A stretch of 64,000 bases of DNA from assembly GCA_900539525.1 (NCBI GenBank), contig UQCM01000003.1, forward strand, positions 13,174-77,173, read 5' to 3'. The translations under genes and the position numbers were made by a program. This DNA is from an uncultured Blautia sp. Lineage in GTDB: Bacteria > Bacillota > Clostridia > Lachnospirales > Lachnospiraceae. Shown here one piece after another: positions 1 to 9,112 of the stretch (the stretch's first letter is position 1; the number at the start of each line of letters is the position of its first letter). The notes below the pieces were generated by a model. It ran no database searches and was not told where the DNA came from. It saw only the letters and a list, made by a program, of their open reading frames with translations.

Positions 1-20
1 TAAACTCTACCGATAATTGA

Positions 21-66
21 AAAGATTCGTATTACTGCAAAAGGGAACAGTAATACGAATCTTTTT
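21..66 (-). terminator. Rho-independent terminator at the end of the polysaccharide locus
   Basis: A 17-bp arm (21-37) pairs with 48-65 around a loop of about 10 bases. It is followed by a T-run on the plus strand, and on the minus strand by CTTTTC. The stem begins in the TAA stop codon of the acyltransferase gene at 65, so this ends the leftward transcript. The symmetric stem could also serve a gene entering from the left. Confidence 0.85.
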
Positions 67-1159
67 ATTCCTTAATCAGAAAGAATACCTTTCCTGCACC
101 TTTCCACCATCGCCAAAAAGGATATAGCATCAAAAGGCTGAGCCCGAATCCGGAAATCATCAGGATCAGAATACCTGCTATCACATTCAGTCCGTCCACC
201 GGAAGATACTTCATGGACAGAATAAGGATCGGCTTGTGAAGCAGATAGATGCCAAAGCTCACTTTTGCTGTATACGTGATCACCTTCACTGATTGCATAT
301 CCCGTCTGTCAAACTGTCTGTCAAACTTTCTGTGAACCCATTCAAACAGCAGAAGCCCCATCACGAAAATACATACACTGCTGTACCACAGCAGCCTGTT
401 GGACTTATAATATTCATTCACATACAGAAAATACTGTCCTGATGTATTCAGCACAAAGGCTAAGCCTGCCATGAGCAGAAGGTATCGGCTCTTTATCTTC
501 TCAAGGATCCTGCACCTGGCGATCAGATATCCTCCGAACAGATACAGACCGTAGCAGCCTCCCAGAAAGTCCAGTTCGATCTTAAATTTCAATGTCTCTC
601 CTCCCGGAACCGCTTCTCCCAGGAAGACATTGACTGTGGGGAGGACCAGGAATACCACCATGCCCAGAAGATAAGGAAAACGGAAATCTCTCACATTCTC
701 CACTCCTCTCACAACCATAGACAGGAACGGCAAAGCAATATACACGCCGATGATCATGGGCATGTACCACATGTGAGAAAGCTCCAGCGTTCTCAGAAAG
801 CACATCTCACTGACCAGATCCAGCAGCCGGAATTCCACATCCTGAAAGGTACACACGAACAGATAGTTTAACACAATCCATAATTCTGTCGTCACCAGCA
901 TCGGCACAAGAGATCTTCTGTAAAAGGTTAGCGGCTCCAGCTCCCTGCCCAGCAGAAGTGCTCCGGTAATCGCCAGAAACAGCGGAACACCCAGTCTTCC
1001 GATCGTAAACAACGTGTTCTGCAGAAGCCAGGACAAGCTGCTGACCCTCAGCGTTCCCCTGATGACATCCCCATAGAAGCTCTCTGTGGCATGGCAGAGC
1101 ACCACACACAGGATCGCACAGACACGTGCACAGTCGATCCATCCCTCACGTTTTCCCAT
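65..1159 (-). CDS. Acyltransferase 3 family membrane protein
   Basis: 364-residue polytopic membrane protein of the acyltransferase-3 (OafA/WecH-like) family, which moves acetyl or other acyl groups onto sugars of surface glycans. The N-terminal segment has the family signature WIDCARVCAILCVVLCHA with the conserved His in the first helix, followed by about ten hydrophobic helices. I chose the ATG at 1159 because AGGTGA lies just before it, overlapping the stop of the preceding transferase gene (4-base gap). The longer reading from 1198 has no ribosome binding site. It is the last gene of the locus. Which sugar it acylates cannot be read from the sequence. Confidence 0.85.
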   Translation of the reverse strand: MGKREGWIDCARVCAILCVVLCHATESFYGDVIRGTLRVSSLSWLLQNTLFTIGRLGVPLFLAITGALLLGRELEPLTFYRRSLVPMLVTTELWIVLNYLFVCTFQDVEFRLLDLVSEMCFLRTLELSHMWYMPMIIGVYIALPFLSMVVRGVENVRDFRFPYLLGMVVFLVLPTVNVFLGEAVPGGETLKFKIELDFLGGCYGLYLFGGYLIARCRILEKIKSRYLLLMAGLAFVLNTSGQYFLYVNEYYKSNRLLWYSSVCIFVMGLLLFEWVHRKFDRQFDRRDMQSVKVITYTAKVSFGIYLLHKPILILSMKYLPVDGLNVIAGILILMISGFGLSLLMLYPFWRWWKGAGKVFFLIKE

Positions 1160-1163
1160 ACTC

Positions 1164-2135
1164 TCACCTCTTCTGTTCCTTCTCACTCTGTGAATCACCA
1201 GACTCTTTTCCCCCGGTCATCCGTCCGCCAATTCTCTTTGAAACAAAGTATCTGGGTCTTCCCTTTACTTCTTCATAAATCTTGGAGATGTAATAGCCGA
1301 TGATCCCCAGACTGATCATGATAATGCTTCCGATGATCAAAATCAGCAGAATCACTGTGGTAAATCCCTCTACCGCATGACCCAGGAAGAATTTTGCCAG
1401 TGTCTGTATTCCCATGACAAGGGCAAACAGGAACACCAGCACTCCTGCTATTGTCACCATCTGCAGAGGAACCGCCGAAAATGCCACAATATTGGTGATC
1501 GCATATTTCACCAGAGACCAGGTGGACCATTTGGACTCCCCCTCCTCTCTCTCCTGTACATCGAATTCGACCGCCGCCGTGCGATATCCGATCCAGGAGG
1601 ACAGGGCCCGGAAAAAGGCATTCCGCTCCGGCATGGCCAGCAGCGCATCTACAGCTTTGCGGTCCATCAGCTTAAAATCGGAAGCTCTCGACATATCGAT
1701 CTGAACCGCACGCGAAATCATCCGGTAGAACAGTCCGGCGCTCGCCCGATGAAGGGCACTCTCCTTTCCGCGGGAACGTTTCACTCCCTCCACCACCTCA
1801 TATCCCTGCTCCCAGAGCCGGTACATCTCCACCAGAGTCTCGGGCGGATGCTGCAGGTCACAGTCCATCACGGCACAGCAGTCTCCCCCGGCACCTGCCA
1901 GCCCTGCGAAAATGGCTGACTCCTTTCCGAAATTCCTCGAGAAATGGATTCCCACGATGTGGGAATTCTCCTTTGCCGCTTTCTCGATTTCCTTCCAGGT
2001 GTTGTCTTTGGATCCGTCATTGACAAAAATCAGTTCATAGGAAATAGCGGCATCCTCCAGGATACCGCTGATGGTTTTTGCTGCTTTTGACAGCATTTTC
2101 TCTTCATTGTAGGCAGGTAATACGACTGATAGCAT
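1164..2135 (-). CDS. GtrB/DPM-type glycosyltransferase (GT2) with two C-terminal helices
   Basis: 323-residue GT2 enzyme of the bactoprenol-phosphate sugar transferase class. The N-terminus reads LSVVLPAYNEEKML, followed by FVNDGSKDNT, the CAVMDCDLQHPPE metal-binding region, and a C-terminal pair of membrane helices ending in the class-typical YEEVKGRPRYF. Enzymes of this class load a sugar from a nucleotide donor onto polyprenyl phosphate so that a GT-C enzyme can use it outside the membrane. The start at 2135 has AAGGA upstream; the extension to 2240 would run into the neighbouring gene. It is tightly packed between two acyltransferases. Confidence 0.88.
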   Translation of the reverse strand: MLSVVLPAYNEEKMLSKAAKTISGILEDAAISYELIFVNDGSKDNTWKEIEKAAKENSHIVGIHFSRNFGKESAIFAGLAGAGGDCCAVMDCDLQHPPETLVEMYRLWEQGYEVVEGVKRSRGKESALHRASAGLFYRMISRAVQIDMSRASDFKLMDRKAVDALLAMPERNAFFRALSSWIGYRTAAVEFDVQEREEGESKWSTWSLVKYAITNIVAFSAVPLQMVTIAGVLVFLFALVMGIQTLAKFFLGHAVEGFTTVILLILIIGSIIMISLGIIGYYISKIYEEVKGRPRYFVSKRIGGRMTGGKESGDSQSEKEQKR

Positions 2136-2140
2136 ATCCA

Positions 2141-3148
2141 CTATTTCCTTCTCTCTAAAAGATATAATCCACAAGATACAATAATTACTGCCGGGATGCT
2201 CACAACCATATTCAAATATGGACTCATCGTCCCTCCGCACATTTCAATCATCATCTGCTGTACCGGAAATGCCGTCAGGTAGATTGCATAGGACAGCTTT
2301 CCGAGATCGGATAACCGGGATTTCATCTGTTTTGTTCCGATCAAAAATACAGTAATGATAACCGGGAGGAACAGGACATTCCCGAAAAATGAAAGCTTCA
2401 GCCAGCTGACAACCACCCATCCAAAGACTGCAGCCACCCCTACTCTGCGGCTTATGATCAGATCATCCTTTATCAAATAGTAAAAAGCACCCATAAAAAA
2501 CAAAATCACTGCCTGAGCAGCTGACAATATGACAGAGCTGGACATTCTGCTACCAGTCCAATAGGACAAAATGCTTACTACTGCTATTCCGGTTCCCCAG
2601 ATTGCTCTTCTTTCTTTACGCATCAGTCCGAGTTTATACATAACAAACAGAATCACATAACACAGAAACTCAAGCGGAAGTGTCCATAAAGATCCATTTA
2701 CTGTGGAAGAAAGATTTCCGGATACGAACACACCCGGAAGCGTATGTACCGGAATCAGGCAAATATTAGCCAGATATTTCCATGTAGCCGTATTCCTGAA
2801 ATATTCTCCCGGTTCTAAAATGGTGATGCATGGTCCCAGTATCAATACTGTCACAAATACTACAACTGCCAGGGGCGGAATCAACCGTTTGATACGGGCG
2901 GCAAAATACCGGCTTCCCTTCCGGCATTTGATCAATGACTTACTGACATACAGACCGCTTACAAAAAAGAAGTAGCATACGGCAAGTCCTCCCCATGTCA
3001 CACCTGTCAGGTGATACAGCCAGTCGCTGCTTCCATCTGACAGAACATGAGCATGTGCTGCCAGCACTCCCAGTGCAGCAATAAAACGAAAAAATTCAAT
3101 GTTAGTACTTTTCTGCTGTATTTTATCTCCAAGTGTTATTCTTTCCAT
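2141..3148 (-). CDS. Acyltransferase 3 family membrane protein
   Basis: 335-residue integral membrane acyltransferase. It has IEFFRFIAALGVLAAHAHVLS with the catalytic-type His in helix 1, the YFFFVSGLYVSKSL segment typical of acyltransferase-3, and about ten helices. The ATG at 3148 is preceded by AAAGGTG at a spacing of six bases. The GTG at 3157 lies inside that binding site and is rejected as the start. It sits between the GtrB-like transferase and another acyltransferase. Glycan O-acetylation is the usual role; the acceptor is unknown. Confidence 0.85.
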   Translation of the reverse strand: MERITLGDKIQQKSTNIEFFRFIAALGVLAAHAHVLSDGSSDWLYHLTGVTWGGLAVCYFFFVSGLYVSKSLIKCRKGSRYFAARIKRLIPPLAVVVFVTVLILGPCITILEPGEYFRNTATWKYLANICLIPVHTLPGVFVSGNLSSTVNGSLWTLPLEFLCYVILFVMYKLGLMRKERRAIWGTGIAVVSILSYWTGSRMSSSVILSAAQAVILFFMGAFYYLIKDDLIISRRVGVAAVFGWVVVSWLKLSFFGNVLFLPVIITVFLIGTKQMKSRLSDLGKLSYAIYLTAFPVQQMMIEMCGGTMSPYLNMVVSIPAVIIVSCGLYLLERRK

Positions 3149-3170
3149 CTTTTGCACCTTTAATCTTTTG

Positions 3171-4205
3171 TTAACCTGTTTTTCTTCCGGTAAATAACAT
3201 CCCTGTCCATCTGTTTCTGGTTACACAAAATTCAAAAAAACACGACAGAAGCAAAACTGTCACTACGCACCAGAAAACCGGATAGTCAGTTCCAAATAAG
3301 CGTTTCATTATCTGACCGATAATCAAAATATGAAGATACATGACCGTCATTGAAGCTTTCCCCACATATGCCAGCATTGCGGAAATTCTCTTTCCTCTGC
3401 TGAAAAACATGGACAGCGTCATCAGGATCATGCCTGCTGCTGCCGGCAGGAGCACTGCAAGCAGCGGATTCGAATAATGACTGTTTTTCATATCAAGATG
3501 GTACTCCAGCTTTCCCTGCCAGCACAGATAAGCAAAAGCAGTGAAAACAACCACAGAAATACCCGCCAGAATCACTCTGGAGAACCTGCGATCCTCCCTC
3601 ATCAGATTTGTAATATACTCTTTTCCATAATATCCGGCGGCCAGATAGGCCATTGCCATCGGTACCACATCCACATTCCATGGCAGCTTCAGCCAATCCG
3701 GGATCATTGTCGTTTCTGCCGGAACCACAAAAGCTGATTCCAGGACTGCACATGCAAAGCAGAGAAAATACATCAGCATCTTCACATTCTTTCTGGAAAT
3801 ACGTGACTCCATCCATGCCATTACAATCTCTGCCAGAAACAGAACGGCTGCAAACCAGTAAACGCCGGCCTGACGCTTTCCGCCCACAAGAAAACAGGCA
3901 AGGCTGCTGATATTTAACGTTCCGTCAATTGCAGCACACAAAAGATAAAATGACAGGCAGGGAAGCAAAAGCCTTACCGCTTTTTTGCCTGCCCATTGTC
4001 CCCATTCTCCTTTTTCGGGTATATGCAGTAAATATCCGCTTACCAGAAAGAAAAGCGGCATATGAAACCAGAAAATGATCTGTATGACTCTTGTATCTAC
4101 ATTAGAGTGCCCGATCACCACTGCTATGATCAGAAGTGCTTTCAGAATATCCAACCACCTAAAATACTCTCGCGGTACTCTTCTTTCTTCTTTCGTCTCC
4201 TTCAT
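3171..4205 (-). CDS. Acyltransferase 3 family membrane protein (WecH-like)
   Basis: 344-residue polytopic protein with the short N-terminal pattern FRWLDILKALLIIAVVIGHSN followed by FHMPLFFLVSGYL. This is the pattern of the small-sugar acetyltransferase branch of acyltransferase-3 (WecH/fucose-4-O-acetylase-like). It begins 3 bases after the DUF2304 gene ends, so the two are co-transcribed. It is the third acyltransferase in 4 kb; the three are clearly different sequences rather than recent copies. Substrate not assignable. Confidence 0.83.
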   Translation of the reverse strand: MKETKEERRVPREYFRWLDILKALLIIAVVIGHSNVDTRVIQIIFWFHMPLFFLVSGYLLHIPEKGEWGQWAGKKAVRLLLPCLSFYLLCAAIDGTLNISSLACFLVGGKRQAGVYWFAAVLFLAEIVMAWMESRISRKNVKMLMYFLCFACAVLESAFVVPAETTMIPDWLKLPWNVDVVPMAMAYLAAGYYGKEYITNLMREDRRFSRVILAGISVVVFTAFAYLCWQGKLEYHLDMKNSHYSNPLLAVLLPAAAGMILMTLSMFFSRGKRISAMLAYVGKASMTVMYLHILIIGQIMKRLFGTDYPVFWCVVTVLLLSCFFEFCVTRNRWTGMLFTGRKTG

Positions 4206-4208
4206 ACT

Positions 4209-4589
4209 CTATTTCTCTCCGGCTAAATGAATATCATCCATCTTTTTTTCTTTCTTTCTTTCCAGTTCCTCCAGTGCAATGATCTGTGCCAGTCTTCTGA
4301 CCCGGGCTGTAACTCTGGACAGAGCCACTGTCAGGGAGAAAATAATCAACAGGGAAAAGAGAAATCCCAGAAAGAAAATCATGTTCATCGGGGAATAAAT
4401 TCCCAGAAAATTCGAAAATCCCACCATCAGTCCCGGAAAGATCGTAAACATCAGCAGAACAATGTCACACAACAGCCATCCAAGGACATATTTTAATTCC
4501 AGTTCCCGTTTTCTGAGCATATTAACGATTATGATCAAAACAACAATCAGAGCCGCTCCCAACAGGACTCTTACCTTTATTGTCATCAT
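4209..4589 (-). CDS. DUF2304 small membrane protein
   Basis: 126-residue protein with three hydrophobic helices (about 5-23, 33-52 and 64-92) and a charged C-terminal tail ending RKKEKKMDDIHLAGEK. Proteins of this kind (DUF2304) commonly lie next to a DPM-type GT2 enzyme, as here, where the transferase lies 12 bases upstream. A partner role in polyprenyl-linked sugar transfer is inferred from that association only. AGGGG lies six bases before the ATG. Confidence 0.75.
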   Translation of the reverse strand: MMTIKVRVLLGAALIVVLIIIVNMLRKRELELKYVLGWLLCDIVLLMFTIFPGLMVGFSNFLGIYSPMNMIFFLGFLFSLLIIFSLTVALSRVTARVRRLAQIIALEELERKKEKKMDDIHLAGEK

Positions 4590-4601
4590 AGCTTTCCCCT
4601 C

Positions 4602-5288
4602 CTATCGCAGACGCTCAATCAGTACCGCCAGACTGACTTTAATCATATAATAACCGGATTTCTTCAGGGAGATCGAGGACACTCCCGTCTCTCTCTCGTG
4701 CATGATCACCGGAACCTCTTCAATTCTGCATTTATGACGCAGCAGTCTGGCCACACTTTCAGGCTCGGGGTAATCCCGTGGATATTCTTTGATAAACAGT
4801 TCCATGACTCTCCGGTTGCACATGCGCATTCCCGATGTGGCATCTGTGATTTCCTTTCCAAATAGAAACTTCGTCAGAAAAGCAAAATACCGGATGCCTA
4901 TTCTTCGAAGTCCTGATGACTGAAATCCCTCTTTTTTGATAAACCGGGAGCCGATCACCATATCCAGCTGCTTCTCTTCCATAACCATGCTCATCATTTC
5001 CAGATATGACGCGTCATGCTGGCCGTCACCGTCAAACTGGACTGCCAGGTCATAATTGTTATTATAAGCATAAAGGTATCCTGTCTGCACTGCACCGCCG
5101 ATTCCGAGATTGATCGGCAGATTCAGCACATGCAGTCCATGCTCTCTGCAGACATCCATGGTATCGTCTGTAGAACAGTCATTGATGATCACATAATCGA
5201 AATCCGGGGCTTTCTTCTGCAGATCGGATACTGTTTTTACGATACTGTCCCGCTCATTATAAGCAGGTATGATTGCAATTTTTTTCAT
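4602..5288 (-). CDS. Soluble DPM-type glycosyltransferase (GT2)
   Basis: 228-residue GT2 enzyme with IAIIPAYNERDSI, VIINDCSTDDT, LAVQFDGDGQHD (metal site) and GSRFIKKEGF. There are no C-terminal membrane helices; the neighbouring DUF2304 protein may supply the membrane part. The start overlaps the stop of the preceding GT2 as ATGA, which indicates translational coupling. It is likely to form a polyprenyl-phosphate sugar or act on a lipid-linked acceptor. Donor sugar unknown. Confidence 0.87.
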   Translation of the reverse strand: MKKIAIIPAYNERDSIVKTVSDLQKKAPDFDYVIINDCSTDDTMDVCREHGLHVLNLPINLGIGGAVQTGYLYAYNNNYDLAVQFDGDGQHDASYLEMMSMVMEEKQLDMVIGSRFIKKEGFQSSGLRRIGIRYFAFLTKFLFGKEITDATSGMRMCNRRVMELFIKEYPRDYPEPESVARLLRHKCRIEEVPVIMHERETGVSSISLKKSGYYMIKVSLAVLIERLR

Positions 5289-6097
5289 TTTTCATCCTTT
5301 TCCATCGTTGTCTGATTCGATTTCTGTCCCTTTGCATACTGCCGGTTCAGGATCTTTGCAAACCATGCCGGCCAGAATTTGCAGTACATGATATATTCCT
5401 CTGCACTTCTTGCATTGTCGCCAATGATTGCAGATGTTTCGGAATCTGCATGGATCCGGTGGCACATCAGCGCTTTGTGGTCATATACAAAAGCACCCTT
5501 TCTTCTGGAAATCATCTCCCAGGCCTCCCAGTCCTCACAGCTTCGGAATCCGTCCTTAAAAATAACCTCCGGCAGATTCTCCCTCACATACAGAACAGAC
5601 GGACAGCAGATTGGTGAACCGAAAGCCAGAATCCTCCTTCGGATAAACCTGCTCTTCTGAAAAGCCCTGAAACGCAGAGTAAGAAGCATCAGCCTCTTTA
5701 CCTTCAGCAGTGTATTCTCCTTCACAACTCTGCCGTTTCGTAATTCATAATAATCGCTGAAGAAGATCAACGGCCGATTAAAGGATTCCACCGCCTTAAG
5801 TGCTCTCTCCAGATAATCCTTCCGGTATACATCATCCTGATGTGCGATCGTGATATATTCCGTATCGGCACAGCTGTACCCGAAATTCCAGTCCTGTGTA
5901 ATCCCTCCCGGTCCTTCATTGACATAAAGCGGAATCTGATGCTTATCCGCCACAGATGAGATGTATTCATTCGGCGTAGAAGTGACCATGATGATCTTAC
6001 TCTTAACCGTCTGCTTCTCAAGAGACCTTACACATTCCTCTAAAAACGCACTTTCTTTATATGCACATATTACAAATGTATGTTTTTCTGTTCTCAT
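5285..6097 (-). CDS. GT2 glycosyltransferase
   Basis: 270-residue GT-A transferase. HTFVICAYKESAFLEECVRSL begins the nucleotide-binding fold, TIAHQDDVYRKDYLE carries the DxD-like motif, and SCEDWEAWEMISRRK holds the acceptor-side ED pair. I place the start at 6097 because AGGAGCAGGAT precedes it directly; the longer frame to 6157 has no binding site. The gene follows the GT4 gene across a 123-base gap containing a dispersed hairpin repeat. Linkage and donor cannot be inferred. Confidence 0.85.
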   Translation of the reverse strand: MRTEKHTFVICAYKESAFLEECVRSLEKQTVKSKIIMVTSTPNEYISSVADKHQIPLYVNEGPGGITQDWNFGYSCADTEYITIAHQDDVYRKDYLERALKAVESFNRPLIFFSDYYELRNGRVVKENTLLKVKRLMLLTLRFRAFQKSRFIRRRILAFGSPICCPSVLYVRENLPEVIFKDGFRSCEDWEAWEMISRRKGAFVYDHKALMCHRIHADSETSAIIGDNARSAEEYIMYCKFWPAWFAKILNRQYAKGQKSNQTTMEKDEK

Positions 6098-6170
6098 ATC
6101 CTGCTCCTGACTCGTTACTCTCCCGGAATATATTTGAGCATTTTCATAAATCTGCATGGCTCTGTTTTTT

Positions 6171-6216
6171 AACTGTTCAGAGCCATTTGCAAAATCGCCT
6201 CTTCGAGGCTTTCCTT
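6171..6216. repeat. 46-bp hairpin repeat, copy 1
   Basis: Nearly the same segment recurs at 41395-41441 in the same orientation. Both contain TTCAGAGCC, then an A/G-rich stretch, then the small hairpin GCCTC-n-GAGGC. In this copy the flanks also form a larger inverted repeat, with GGCTCTGAA following at 6229-6237. It lies between two glycosyltransferase genes at the 3' end of the GT4 gene. Confidence 0.7.
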
Positions 6217-6220
6217 TTGC

Positions 6221-7417
6221 TCATGTACGGCTCTGAATAGTTGCCAGGATCTTCTGATATCGTTTAACAGAGAGATCCTGCATGGATTCCCACGTATTTT
6301 TCTTTGCCCTGTCAGCCATCTCCCTGCGGTCTGTCTGAATCCTCTCTTCCAGATACTCCAGAGCGGCATCTGCCAGCTTTCCCGGAATTTCCTCATCGGT
6401 ACCGCTCACCAGTGTCCCATAACCAGCCACTGCTTCCGGAATACCGCCCACATTGCAGGCCACCGGAATGACGCCGCAGGCCTGTGCCTCTTTAATTACG
6501 CAGGAATATCCCTCTCTTCTGCTTGGAACGATCAGCACACTCATTTTGAGAAATTCCTCTGCCATCCTGGTCTGAGGTACCTGTCCGGTAAAGATTACCG
6601 GCAGTTCCTTCATCTGCTGCTCAAGGCTGCCCCGTAGTTCCCCGTCACCGATCACGCAGAACTCCACATCACCGGATGCCTTTTTATAGATCGTGTGAAA
6701 GATTTCAGAGAGCCTGTCTGCTCCTTTCACAGGGATCAGATTCCCTGCAAATCCCACTACTGTACGCTTTTTTACACTCTCCAGATCTGCATTTCCAAAG
6801 ATGCTTCCGTCGATGCCATTGTATACGACGACTGCATTTTTCCCTGAATAGCCCAGCTCCCTGGCTCTCACAAGCAATGCCTCACTGACAAATTCGACTG
6901 CTGCCGCATCTTCCAGAACAGACAGCATAGCCTTACGTATATGAGGATCTGCCAGCGTAATATTGATCTCACTTCCGTGGCAGGTGAGCACATAGGGAAT
7001 CCCTGATTCTTTACTGAATCTGCGAACTCCGACACCGACTGGCCACACCCAATGCAGATGGATCAGATCAACCGGTTTCTCTTTTCTGCAATCCTCTCTC
7101 AGCATCTTTGAGATCCCGCTTCCATAGACTGACGGAAAATAGCGGGCTGCAGCCATCTTGATAAAGCCCATCCGGTCCATGCGAAGCTGATATTCAATGT
7201 CGAGCTGCCGGCAGACAGGTCTGGACTGGCGCATAATATGCCTGATCTCTGAGAGATATTTCTCTACTGGTTCCGAGTATTCGATTCCGTAGATATACGG
7301 ACACACCTCTATTCCTTTTTTCTTTAAAGCCTGTATTCTCTTTGTCACAAATATACCGCCCATGGGGGCATTTTCTCTGGGGACAAACCCGTTAAGATAT
7401 AATATCTTCATCTGCAT
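6221..7417 (-). CDS. GT4 family glycosyltransferase
   Basis: 398-residue GT-B enzyme. The N-terminal domain starts MKILYLNGFVPRENAPMGG, DLIHLHWVWPVG lies in the linker region, and the C-terminal domain has VGFAGNLIPVKGADRL, FTGQVPQTRMAEE and the nucleotide-site motif PSRREGYSCVIKEAQACG. It is a retaining glycosyltransferase that adds one sugar to the lipid-linked repeat unit. The start overlaps the stop of the aminotransferase gene. The last few codons (TIQSRT then TGA) lie in the inverted-repeat arm of the adjacent hairpin element, so the C-terminus appears to have been set by that repeat. Confidence 0.9.
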   Translation of the reverse strand: MQMKILYLNGFVPRENAPMGGIFVTKRIQALKKKGIEVCPYIYGIEYSEPVEKYLSEIRHIMRQSRPVCRQLDIEYQLRMDRMGFIKMAAARYFPSVYGSGISKMLREDCRKEKPVDLIHLHWVWPVGVGVRRFSKESGIPYVLTCHGSEINITLADPHIRKAMLSVLEDAAAVEFVSEALLVRARELGYSGKNAVVVYNGIDGSIFGNADLESVKKRTVVGFAGNLIPVKGADRLSEIFHTIYKKASGDVEFCVIGDGELRGSLEQQMKELPVIFTGQVPQTRMAEEFLKMSVLIVPSRREGYSCVIKEAQACGVIPVACNVGGIPEAVAGYGTLVSGTDEEIPGKLADAALEYLEERIQTDRREMADRAKKNTWESMQDLSVKRYQKILATIQSRT

Positions 7418-8541
7418 TCAAGATACTCCCTGATACTGTCAGCCACCAGCCTGATCTCTTCCTGCTTCATATAGGGGTGAAGCGGAAGTGCCAGCACCCG
7501 GTCACAGAGCCTCAGCGTATTCGGAAAATCCCGGTCATCCGACGGCACCTGTGCAAATGCTTCCTGTCTGTGCATTGCCTTTGGATAGTAGACCATGCTT
7601 GGAATTCCTTTTTCCTTCAGATATGTCTGAAGCCCTTCTCTTGTCTCCCTGTCTGCCAGCTGAATCGTATACTGTGCCCAGCTGGAGTAATAGCCATCCT
7701 TAACAACCGGAGTCTTTACCAGATCCTTCAGCAGACGGGTATACTCTTTTGCAGCTGCATTCACATCCTGAAGCTCGTACTTTCTGAATGCTTCCAGCTT
7801 CACCTGCAGGACTGCAGCCTGAAGCGTATCCAGACGTGAATTCATTCCGATGCGTACATTGTCATACTTGCATGTGCCTTTTCCATGAATGCGGATCGAA
7901 CGCAGATACTCTGCCGCAGCGTCATCATCCGTGAAAACGGCACCGCCATCCCCGTAGCATCCCAGAGGCTTTGCCGGGAAAAAGGATGTGGTAGAAATAT
8001 CGCCAAAGCTGCATGCCATCTTTCCATGGAGGCTTCCGCCGAATCCCTGTGCTGCATCTTCCAGAATCCTGAGACTGTATCTGTCGGCGATTTCCCGTAT
8101 TTTATCATAATTGGCAGGCTGACCGAATAAATCAACAGCTACGATTGCTCTTGGCACTGCCGTTCCTTCCGCTATTGTCTGCACGATGGCACGTTCCAGA
8201 CTTTCCGGACTCATATTAAAGGTATCCTCCTCGACATCTACAAAGACCGGACGTGCCCCCTCAAAGGATACCACCTCACCGCTGGAAAAAAATGTGAAAT
8301 CCGGCACAAATACTGCGTCGCCTTCTCCGATTCCCCAGGTCATCAATGCCAGAGTGAGCGCATCTGTCCCGTTTGCACAGGTGATACAGTGCTTTACCCC
8401 CACATACTCTGCAAGGCTCTGCTCCAGCTCGGCGACCTGACGTCCGCTGATATAGTTACTGTCTGTCAGAACCTGACTCATAGCCCGGTCGATGTCTTCT
8501 TTCAATGCCTGATACTGTGCTTTTAAATCACGAAACTGCAT
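7408..8541 (-). CDS. wbpE: UDP-3-oxo-GlcNAcA aminotransferase, WbpE type (DegT/DnrJ/EryC1/StrS)
   Basis: 377-residue PLP enzyme that puts an amino group on C3 of UDP-2-acetamido-3-oxo-glucuronic acid, using glutamate. CANGTDALTLAL (phosphate binding), LEDAAQGFGG (cofactor Asp) and TSFFPAKPLGCYGDGG with the Schiff-base lysine match the WbpE branch closely, as does RIGMNSRLDTLQAA. It lies directly after the acetyltransferase (14-base overlap) and the oxidoreductase, in the order B-D-E. The symbol rests on motif likeness to Pseudomonas WbpE and on the neighbours. Confidence 0.88.
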   Translation of the reverse strand: MQFRDLKAQYQALKEDIDRAMSQVLTDSNYISGRQVAELEQSLAEYVGVKHCITCANGTDALTLALMTWGIGEGDAVFVPDFTFFSSGEVVSFEGARPVFVDVEEDTFNMSPESLERAIVQTIAEGTAVPRAIVAVDLFGQPANYDKIREIADRYSLRILEDAAQGFGGSLHGKMACSFGDISTTSFFPAKPLGCYGDGGAVFTDDDAAAEYLRSIRIHGKGTCKYDNVRIGMNSRLDTLQAAVLQVKLEAFRKYELQDVNAAAKEYTRLLKDLVKTPVVKDGYYSSWAQYTIQLADRETREGLQTYLKEKGIPSMVYYPKAMHRQEAFAQVPSDDRDFPNTLRLCDRVLALPLHPYMKQEEIRLVADSIREYLECR

Positions 8542-9112
8542 CTTTTTCCCTTCTCTCTCTTAATCCGTCTTCCGTTTCTTCATAGCTTCTGCCACAATCC
8601 CTGCAGTTCAATCCGTCTTTCAGTAACGCGCCGCATTCGCAGACCCATCCATGATGCCTGGCCGGAACGCCGGCCACCAGTTCGTGTGCTTTCACATGTC
8701 CTGTCACTACGGCTCCCGCTGCGATCATTGCCCACTGTCCGATCGTATGCCCGCATACAATGGTGGCATTTGCTCCAACTGTGGCACCTGTCCTTAACAA
8801 TGTCTTCTTATATCCGGCACTCCCCTTGGGATATTTCGCCCGGGGAGTCAGATCATTTGTAAATACCATGGAAGGACCGCAGAACACGTAGTCCTCCAGC
8901 TCCACGCCTTCGTAAATGGAAACATTGTTCTGTACCTTTACACCGTTTCCGATCTTCACGTGGTTCGATACGTTCACATTCTGTCCGAAGGAACAGTTTT
9001 TTCCGATCCTGGCTCCCTTCTGAATATGGCAGAAATGCCAGACCTTTGTGCCCTCACCAATTTCCACATCGTCGTCTATATAACTGCTTTCATGAACAAA
9101 ATAGTCACTCAT
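8528..9112 (-). CDS. wbpD: UDP-sugar N-acetyltransferase, WbpD type (left-handed beta-helix)
   Basis: 194-residue hexapeptide-repeat acetyltransferase, predicted to acetylate the C3 amine formed by the neighbouring aminotransferase. Repeats run from IDDDVEIGEGTKVWHFCHI to IVCGHTIGQWAMIAAGAVV. VFTNDLTPRAKYP is the family loop. The C-terminus CECGALLKDGLNCRDCG holds a four-cysteine zinc-ribbon-like knot seen in many WbpD relatives. The ATG at 9112 has GGGTGAG upstream; the GTG at 9121 lies within that site. It overlaps the upstream oxidoreductase gene by 8 bases. Confidence 0.9.
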   Translation of the reverse strand: MSDYFVHESSYIDDDVEIGEGTKVWHFCHIQKGARIGKNCSFGQNVNVSNHVKIGNGVKVQNNVSIYEGVELEDYVFCGPSMVFTNDLTPRAKYPKGSAGYKKTLLRTGATVGANATIVCGHTIGQWAMIAAGAVVTGHVKAHELVAGVPARHHGWVCECGALLKDGLNCRDCGRSYEETEDGLRERREKDAVS